A stretch of DNA of 64,000 nucleotides from Nitrospirillum sp034653275. Lineage in GTDB: Bacteria > Pseudomonadota > Alphaproteobacteria > Azospirillales > Azospirillaceae. Positions within the stretch are counted from its first letter, which is position 1. The number at the start of each line of letters is the position of its first letter. Shown in pieces: positions 58,880 to 64,000 of this stretch. The position numbers and the translations under genes are program-made. The stretch is taken from the NCBI RefSeq assembly GCF_034653275.1, contig NZ_JAYEES010000004.1:1364001-1428000 (forward strand). The letters run 5' to 3'. The notes under the pieces are model-generated. The model saw only the letters and a program-made list of their open reading frames with translations, did no database searches and was not told the origin of the DNA.

Positions 58880-59257
58880 TCAGGCTGAGAGCCGTTGGGC
58901 TAGCGCTTCCTGGTGCTGATGTTGGCGCGAGGCGAAGACCAGGTGCCCTTCCTCCACGGCCTGCGCCGCGAGGGAATGGGGCACCTGTAGCGCGCTGCGG
59001 AAATCGTCCACGCCAGCCACCGTGACCTGGGTCTTGATTCCCAGCGCCGCCAAGGCGTTTTCCGCGAATGAGCCATCCCAGAACCGTCGGGACGCGTCGT
59101 TGTCCAGGACGATGAAGAAATCCCAATCGAAGGCGCCAGGCTCATCGGAACTGGAGGCCGTCATGTAAATCCGGCGGGGTGCCAGCTTGTCCACCAGTGC
59201 CCAGATGGCCTGGGTCACGTTGGCCAAACGCGTGTTGTCTTGCTCTACCTTGTTCAT
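58880..59257 (-). CDS. Small protein resembling a nucleotidyltransferase domain
   Basis: The start at 59257 (MNKVEQDNTRL) gives 125 residues. The segment RRIYMTASSSDEPGAFDWDFFIVLDND (about 30-56) looks like the strand-loop-strand of minimal nucleotidyltransferases, with an acidic pair W-D-x-D-like region but a degenerate G-S motif (ASSSDEPG). The rest is helical and ends HLVFASRQHQHQEALAQRLSA. It is divergent from the GlxA-type regulator. Activity doubtful; the call rests on pattern only. Confidence 0.4.
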   Translation of the reverse strand: MNKVEQDNTRLANVTQAIWALVDKLAPRRIYMTASSSDEPGAFDWDFFIVLDNDASRRFWDGSFAENALAALGIKTQVTVAGVDDFRSALQVPHSLAAQAVEEGHLVFASRQHQHQEALAQRLSA

Positions 59258-59619
59258 TTGTCCATCCCCTGGCCTCACGCGGCCATGCATCCTCAGCAGC
59301 CGCCAGTGGTCGTGCACCGGCGATCAGAACAAATTCGAAGGACGGCAGAAATCAGCCGCTTCCTCTAAGTCAGATCCAGGAAATAGTACATGCCGGGACG
59401 TCCAATGCGTTGGACAAGGCCCATATTTCCCTCCCTACGCTAGCGTACGATCCATCCGAGTCCGGGGAGAATCTCCCAGAAGTCGGGCTTCAGACCGCAT
59501 CAGCGTCATGGGGCACATTCTTTGGCGCCCCAATCTTATTCCTAATATTGCAATGGCCATCAACCGGCCAATAGGGGCATAATCAACATCTGAGGGGGGT
59601 ATTTTTAACAGGGGAAGTC
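59258..59619. other. Divergent intergenic region upstream of the GlxA-type regulator
   Basis: No gene seen. It contains the inverted repeat GTCCAA-TGCG-TTGGAC (59400-59415), the palindrome ACGCTAGCGT (59437-59446) and an AT-rich stretch (about 59520-59615) that probably holds the promoter of the regulator gene. Confidence 0.6.
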
Positions 59620-60594
59620 ATGGCCGAGTTCGTGACGGTGGGCATCGACGGGAGCAACCTGTCCAGTGTCGGGGCGTTCCAGGATCTATTCTCCCTAGTG
59701 CGCATCCGGGTGGAGGAGTTGTTCCGAACCCGCGACCAGTCGCCCGTAATGGCCAAGGTACGATTGCTGAAGCCTGGCGGCGGCAGCTTGCTGCTGGCCG
59801 ACGGCAGGCGGCTGACCACCGATGGCGCCCTGGAATTCGGCCAGGGTCATGACTTGGTGCATGTTGGCAGCTTCATTACCGATGGTCTGGAAACGCTGGA
59901 GAACCGCGTTTCCGAGGCGGCCTCCCTCTGCGCCTGGTTACGCTGGCAGTATAACAGCGGGGCGGTGATCTCCGCCGGCGGCACGGCCCTCACCCTTCTC
60001 GCCGCCGCCGGCCTTCTGGGGTCGCTGGCCGTTCCGGTCCCCCGCCCCCTGGTGCCCTTTTTCCGACAACGCCACCCACGGGTGCAGATCGATGAACGCA
60101 ACCCCATCGTCGAACAGGGGCGTCTGATCTTGGGGCGGGGGCTTGGTACGGAGGTCGCACTGGTCAGCCGCGCGGTCGAGCGTGTCACCTCGCGGCCGAC
60201 GGGGCGATGGCTGGGTCCGGCCATCGGGCTGGACGAGATGGCCTCCGACCTGGACAGCAGTGATCCCCTGGTGGTCCAGGCGCAGATCTGGCTGGAGCAG
60301 CGTTTCGCGGAGGATGTGAAAATCACCGACCTGGCCAAGGCACTGTCGGTCAGCCACCAGACGCTGATCCGTCATTTCGAAAAGAAGCTGAACACGACGC
60401 CCCGCCACTATGTGCAGCAGCAGCGGGTATCGGCGGCCAAGCACCTGCTGCGCCGGACGGACCGCACGGTCGCGGAAATCGCCAACTTGGTGGGTTATAA
60501 CGACTTGCGCTCATTCCGGGCCGTCTTTCAACAACATACAGGCATGAGCGCAAGCCGTTACCGTGCCGCTGGGGGGCAGTCCCGGGATCTATGA
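59620..60594 (+). CDS. GlxA-family transcriptional regulator (DJ-1/PfpI plus AraC HTH)
   Basis: The 324-residue protein has GGGGAAG before the ATG. Residues 1-190 are a DJ-1/PfpI-like domain (VTVGIDGSNLSSVGAFQDLFSLVRI; ASLCAWLRWQYNSGAVISAGGTALTLLAAAGLL), with Ser/Gly where active DJ-1 enzymes keep the Cys elbow, so it senses rather than catalyses. Residues about 215-318 are the AraC double HTH (ITDLAKALSVSHQTLIRHFEKKLNTTPRHYV; VAEIANLVGYNDLRSFRAVFQQHTGMSASRYR). It is likely the activator of the neighbouring catabolic operons, and is convergent with the KstD-like gene. Confidence 0.9.
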   Translation: MAEFVTVGIDGSNLSSVGAFQDLFSLVRIRVEELFRTRDQSPVMAKVRLLKPGGGSLLLADGRRLTTDGALEFGQGHDLVHVGSFITDGLETLENRVSEAASLCAWLRWQYNSGAVISAGGTALTLLAAAGLLGSLAVPVPRPLVPFFRQRHPRVQIDERNPIVEQGRLILGRGLGTEVALVSRAVERVTSRPTGRWLGPAIGLDEMASDLDSSDPLVVQAQIWLEQRFAEDVKITDLAKALSVSHQTLIRHFEKKLNTTPRHYVQQQRVSAAKHLLRRTDRTVAEIANLVGYNDLRSFRAVFQQHTGMSASRYRAAGGQSRDL

Positions 60595-60606
60595 ACAGCG
60601 ACAGCC

Positions 60607-62253
60607 CTATGCAATGGAGGTCCCTGCCGCGTGGTGCGCCGCCAGCCAGGCGAAGACGAACGAGGCGGCGATGCTGGCACCCGCCCCAGGATAGACGCGC
60701 CCCATGACGGAGGCGGTGGAATTACCGGTCGCATACAGGCCGTCAATCACCGAACCGTCCGGCCGCAGCACGCGCGCATGTTCGTCTGTGATGATGCCAC
60801 CGGCCGTTCCCACGTCGCCCGGTACCATCTTGAACGCCAGGAAGGGCGCCTTCTCGATCGTGCCCAGGTTGGGATTGGGCTTGGTGCGCGGATCACCGAA
60901 CCAATTGTCATAGGCGCGCTCCCCCCGGTGGAAGTCCAAATCTTTGCCCGTCCGGGCAAAGTCGTTGAAACGGTCCACCGTTTGCCGCAAGGCGGCCGGG
61001 TCCAAGCCTATGGCCGTGGCCAGGCTTTCAATGGTGGAGGCCGACTTCATATAGCCGCTGGACTTCCAGTCGTCGGGCGTCTGCCCCGGCGGTTGGACAC
61101 CCCAGGCGTACCGCTGACGGTGACGACAGTCCATGATGACCCAGGCGGGGACGCCCGCCTTGTACAGCGCCTGGCCGTTGGCCATGTAGGACTGGCTTTC
61201 GTTCATGATGCGTCGGCCGTTCTGGTCCACCACGATCACATGGGGCTTCGACAGGTCGGTCACGTGCATGAAGACGGCACCGTTGGGCGGCAGGGTGCCG
61301 GGCACCCACCAGGCCTGGTCCATCAGGTCCAGGGCGGCGCCATGGGCTTGGGCGATTTCTATCATCTCGCCGGTGTCGCCGGGGTTGGCGTTGGTCCAGT
61401 CGGTGGACGCCGGCGCCGGCCCGTACTTCTCGCGCATGGCCTTGTTGCGGGAGAAGCCGCCGGCGTTGATCAACACGCCGTCCAGTGCCCGGATACGCCG
61501 CCGCCGGCCGTCCTGCTCCACCACCGCGCCGGCGATGCGGCCCTCTTCCTCGACCAGGTCAACGATGCCGCAGCTGGTGCGGATGGGTACGCCCTTGGCC
61601 GCCGACAGCATCAGCATGCGGCCCTGCAGCGCGCCGCCGTAGCTGAGGATGGGCTTGCCGGTCTTGGCCATGCGGCGCAGGCGCATCAACAGCTTCACCC
61701 CCTCCCACATGCCCTTGGGCGTCCGGGTGGCGAGCGTGATGTTGCGCGTCTGGTCCACCGGCAGCGGCACCACCATGGGGCCCATGCGCAGCTTGTCGAA
61801 CAAAGGCCCCATATCGCGCGCGTCCAGCATGGGGGCGGCCAGGGACCGGCTGCGGGCACAGCCGCCATCCAGTTCATCGTAATAATCGGACCAGCCCTCG
61901 GCACGGATGAACTGCATGCCCTGGCTTTCCAGGAAGGTGACCATCGCCGGCCCGGCCTTCAGGAACGCCTCCTTGCGGGCGGGAGTGGAACCGGGCCCGG
62001 CGTCGTGGCCCACTGCTGCGTTAAGGTATCGGCGGCCGGCCTCCTCGCTGTCCTGGACGCCGAAACGGGCCTGCAGCGGGTGGTTGGGGATCCACAGCAC
62101 GCCGCCGGACATGGCCGTGGAACCGCCGATCTTGTCGGTCTTCTCCAGGATCAGCGGCCGCTTGCCGATGGACTTCAGGTATAGGCCGGCGGCCATGGAG
62201 CCGCCGCCGGAGCCGACGATCACGAAGTCGGCCGTTTCGTCCCATTGGCTCAT
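60607..62253 (-). CDS. FAD-dependent 3-ketosteroid dehydrogenase-like flavoprotein
   Basis: The 548-residue protein starts at 62253, overlapping the Rieske gene stop (TGATG); an ATG at 62268 is less likely. FAD motif: FVIVGSGGGSMAAGLYLKS (about residues 10-28), then ILEKTDKIGGSTAMSGGVLWIPNH (about 35-58), typical of the FAD-binding-2/KstD/fumarate-reductase group. The C-terminal GLYATGNSTASVMGRVYPGAGASI (about 505-528) closes the FAD site. Members introduce double bonds next to ketones in steroids or terpenoid ketones, or reduce fumarate-like acids. The pairing with a Rieske oxygenase is reminiscent of KstD/Ksh, but the substrate is not proven. Confidence 0.85.
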   Translation of the reverse strand: MSQWDETADFVIVGSGGGSMAAGLYLKSIGKRPLILEKTDKIGGSTAMSGGVLWIPNHPLQARFGVQDSEEAGRRYLNAAVGHDAGPGSTPARKEAFLKAGPAMVTFLESQGMQFIRAEGWSDYYDELDGGCARSRSLAAPMLDARDMGPLFDKLRMGPMVVPLPVDQTRNITLATRTPKGMWEGVKLLMRLRRMAKTGKPILSYGGALQGRMLMLSAAKGVPIRTSCGIVDLVEEEGRIAGAVVEQDGRRRRIRALDGVLINAGGFSRNKAMREKYGPAPASTDWTNANPGDTGEMIEIAQAHGAALDLMDQAWWVPGTLPPNGAVFMHVTDLSKPHVIVVDQNGRRIMNESQSYMANGQALYKAGVPAWVIMDCRHRQRYAWGVQPPGQTPDDWKSSGYMKSASTIESLATAIGLDPAALRQTVDRFNDFARTGKDLDFHRGERAYDNWFGDPRTKPNPNLGTIEKAPFLAFKMVPGDVGTAGGIITDEHARVLRPDGSVIDGLYATGNSTASVMGRVYPGAGASIAASFVFAWLAAHHAAGTSIA

Positions 62254-63587
62254 CAGTTCTTGTCCCATAGGTAATGATGCAGGGTTTCGTGAAAGTTGCT
62301 GATGGCCCGTTCCTGCACCGGGCTGGTCCGGGCGCCCTTGAAGGCCTTGGACTTCATGCCCTTCTGCACCTCGCCCATGTTCTGGAAGTCCTGTTCCAGG
62401 ATCAGGCCCCAGTCGACCTTGGCCCAGTCGGCGCCATGCTCCACGCCCACGTCCGGATTGGCGCCTTCGGCGAAGCGTTCGATGACGTTGATCTCGAAGA
62501 TGCAGCTGTCGGGGTCATCGCCATTGGGGCGCGCCCGATAGAACAGCACGTTGGTCGGCTGCTGCAGGAAGACCAGGTTGGGGAAGATATGCCAATCCGT
62601 GCCGGCGGCCATCAGCGTCTCCACCGGCACCTCCGGGAAGGGCCGTTTGTTCTTGGCCGCCTCCTCCCGGTGGAACTGGGCGAAGGCGCCGTAGATGGTG
62701 TAGGGGTCCGCGTCTTCCGGCAGTTCCACCAGACGCGCGGCGGCGGCCAGCATCTCCTTGGTCGTGGTGGCCTGCAACGTGTCCCAGATTTCCTTGTTGA
62801 ACAGGTACAGGCCCCGGCGCATGTCGCCCTTCACCTCGCCCAGGCGGGGACTGGGCAGGCCGTACAGGCGGTTGGGGGCGTAGCCGAACATGCCGTGCTT
62901 GCCCTTGGCGGCGCTGTAGGTCATGTCGTCCAGATAGGCCAGCAGCTGGCGGTGGGTCGTCTGGACGTGATAGCCCTCGTTGAAGGCCTCCAGCGCCACC
63001 TTCCAGTTGCAGGGCATGACGACGCTCTTGCGCCAGACATAGCGCATCTTGTCGAACTCGAAGGGATCGAGGATGGCCTTGGCGGGTTCCAGGAACTCCT
63101 CCAGGGGCTCGCACTCAGGGTCCATATTGATGAACACCCAGCCGCCCCAGGTGCCGACCTTCACCGCCACCAGTGAGATATCCGCATCCTGCAGACTGTC
63201 GCCCCAGTCCTGGCGATCAACGATGTCCGCGGGCTTGCCGTCCAGCGACCATTTCCAGCCATGGTACTTGCAGTGCAGGCGGGCGGTGTGGCCGCAGCCC
63301 GCCGTCAGGCGGCGGCCCCGGTGGGGGCAGACGTTGTAATAGGCGGCGAGGACGCCCGACTTCTGCCGGACGATGGTGATGGATTCGTCGGCGATATCAT
63401 AGGTGTAGTAGTCGCCGGGCTGCGCGATCTCTTCCTCGCGGCAGGCCATCTGCCAGACGCGCGGCCACAGCCGTTCCTTCTCCAGCCGCACGTATTCCGG
63501 CGCGATGTAGCTGGCCGCCGGCACGAAGTCCGCCCGGACCTCGGGCCGTTCCGTCTCGTGTTTCAAAGCGCTGGCCGTATCGGTCAT
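62253..63587 (-). CDS. Rieske non-haem iron oxygenase, alpha subunit
   Basis: The start at 63587 has AGGGAGG seven bases upstream; the product has 444 residues. The Rieske centre is C-P-H-R-G (in YYNVCPHRGRRL, about residue 83) and C-K-Y-H-G-W (in LHCKYHGWKWSLDG, about residue 103). The catalytic iron site is NWKVALEAFNEGYHVQTTH (about 190-208), with the two His and an acidic partner before them. It hydroxylates or dihydroxylates a cyclic substrate using O2 and electrons from a ferredoxin-reductase pair; the ferredoxin at 49304 is a candidate. It is co-transcribed with the KstD-like gene. Confidence 0.9.
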   Translation of the reverse strand: MTDTASALKHETERPEVRADFVPAASYIAPEYVRLEKERLWPRVWQMACREEEIAQPGDYYTYDIADESITIVRQKSGVLAAYYNVCPHRGRRLTAGCGHTARLHCKYHGWKWSLDGKPADIVDRQDWGDSLQDADISLVAVKVGTWGGWVFINMDPECEPLEEFLEPAKAILDPFEFDKMRYVWRKSVVMPCNWKVALEAFNEGYHVQTTHRQLLAYLDDMTYSAAKGKHGMFGYAPNRLYGLPSPRLGEVKGDMRRGLYLFNKEIWDTLQATTTKEMLAAAARLVELPEDADPYTIYGAFAQFHREEAAKNKRPFPEVPVETLMAAGTDWHIFPNLVFLQQPTNVLFYRARPNGDDPDSCIFEINVIERFAEGANPDVGVEHGADWAKVDWGLILEQDFQNMGEVQKGMKSKAFKGARTSPVQERAISNFHETLHHYLWDKN

Positions 63588-63628
63588 CGCCACCTCCCTG
63601 GTCATCATGTTCTGGGGTCTGTCCGGCT

Positions 63629-64000
63629 TCAGGCCGGCCCTTGCGCGAAGCGGCGGTCGAAAACCGTCTCGGCGATCCGGTTCAGCAGGATCTCGATGGT
63701 GCCGCCGGCGATCATCCAGCCGCGGGTGCGCCGCAAGCAGTATTCGACCAGCCCGTCCTCGCTGTAGCCGGCACCGCCCATGATCTGCATGGCCTCGTTC
63801 GCGCACTCGAAGCCAGCACGGTTGCAGGCGACCTTGGCGATGGCGGTCTCTTCCGCCGAGGGTAGTCCGGCATCGGCGTTGGCGGCGGCGCGGTAGAGCA
63901 ACAGCTGGGCCGCGTCCAGCTTCAGCTTCATTTCCGCGAATTTCCATTGCAGGCCCTGGAACTCACAGAGCAAACGGCCGAACTGCCTGCGGGTTTTCGC
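63629..64000 (-). CDS. Acyl-CoA dehydrogenase, C-terminal part (cut by window edge)
   Basis: About 123 codons of the C-terminal helical domain are visible. They include RRQFGRLLCEFQGLQWKFAEMKLKLDAAQLLLYRAAANADAG and the signature AMQIMGGAGYSEDGLVEYCLRRTRGWMIAGGTIEILLNRIAETVFDR (given by blocks QIMGGAGY, E-Y, R-R-x-R-x-x-x-I-A-G-G-T-I-E-I). This flavoenzyme forms the alpha-beta double bond of an acyl-CoA and passes electrons to ETF, matching EtfBA at 52106-53805. Start and catalytic Glu region lie beyond the edge. It is 41 bp upstream of the Rieske gene on the same strand. Confidence 0.9.
   Translation of the reverse strand, partial: AKTRRQFGRLLCEFQGLQWKFAEMKLKLDAAQLLLYRAAANADAGLPSAEETAIAKVACNRAGFECANEAMQIMGGAGYSEDGLVEYCLRRTRGWMIAGGTIEILLNRIAETVFDRRFAQGPA

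Noticed and set aside
1..64000. CRISPR array, rRNA genes, insertion sequence with terminal repeats
   Set aside because: Scanned for regularly spaced repeats, rRNA-like conserved blocks and transposase motifs; none seen.

Overview
The window is high-GC, densely packed bacterial DNA with many ATGA and TGATG gene junctions. It looks like an alphaproteobacterium, most likely Rhodospirillales or Azospirillaceae-like (a Nitrospirillum/Azospirillum type of lifestyle). That placement is inferred from GC content, the EtfAB sequences, an outer membrane with TonB receptors and the mix of catabolic genes; no rRNA or marker operon in the window confirms it.

Left part (1-8150): two major facilitator pumps, a truncated gluconate-2-dehydrogenase subunit-3-like gene and a TetR regulator. 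They appear tied together by AGAAC/GTTCT inverted repeats. A sugar-oxidation cluster follows (two TIM-barrel epimerase/isomerase-like proteins and a Gfo/Idh/MocA dehydrogenase), divergent from a LacI regulator with a textbook LacI operator between them.

8144-11068 is a compact extracytoplasmic flavinylation unit: a cytochrome-b-like membrane protein, ApbE, an FMN-binding protein and an outer-membrane barrel protein. 11293-29892 is a mixed metabolic region. It holds a secreted metallo-beta-lactamase-fold hydrolase, a flavin monooxygenase with an EmrAB-type pump, a large NTPase regulator, two related AraC regulators around alpha/beta hydrolases, a PoxB-type pyruvate oxidase, a second flavin monooxygenase with a DUF2783 partner, a class II UvrA and a CPBP protease.

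29945-43908 is the most unusual part. It is a nine-gene minus-strand run encoding two large glycosyltransferases (one fused to a sulfotransferase), a radical SAM enzyme, a fatty-acyl-AMP ligase, a cytochrome P450, an acyl carrier protein, a GT2-methyltransferase fusion, a double methyltransferase and a thioesterase with a Cys nucleophile and an Ig-like tail. A divergent free-standing sulfotransferase lies beside it. I read this as a carrier-bound, P450-modified fatty acyl group being joined to a methylated and sulfated glycan, without any PKS or NRPS.

At 44113-44160 lies the 3' half of a tRNA-Glu gene, with paired 11-bp-spaced repeats and a long palindrome nearby. This looks like an attachment site of an element extending to the right. 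The right part (44989-64000) is a catabolic region. It carries an Old Yellow Enzyme-type reductase, a split class I P450 system (reductase, 2Fe-2S ferredoxin, P450cam-like P450), dehydrogenases, hydrolases, EtfBA, a TonB receptor with an MFS importer, a GlxA-type regulator, a KstD-like flavoprotein, a Rieske oxygenase and an acyl-CoA dehydrogenase. Terpenoid or steroid-like substrates are the likely target.

Four genes carry a single-base loss that breaks the frame, two of them in G runs on the plus strand and one in a C run of the coding strand. This suggests either decay or systematic sequence error.
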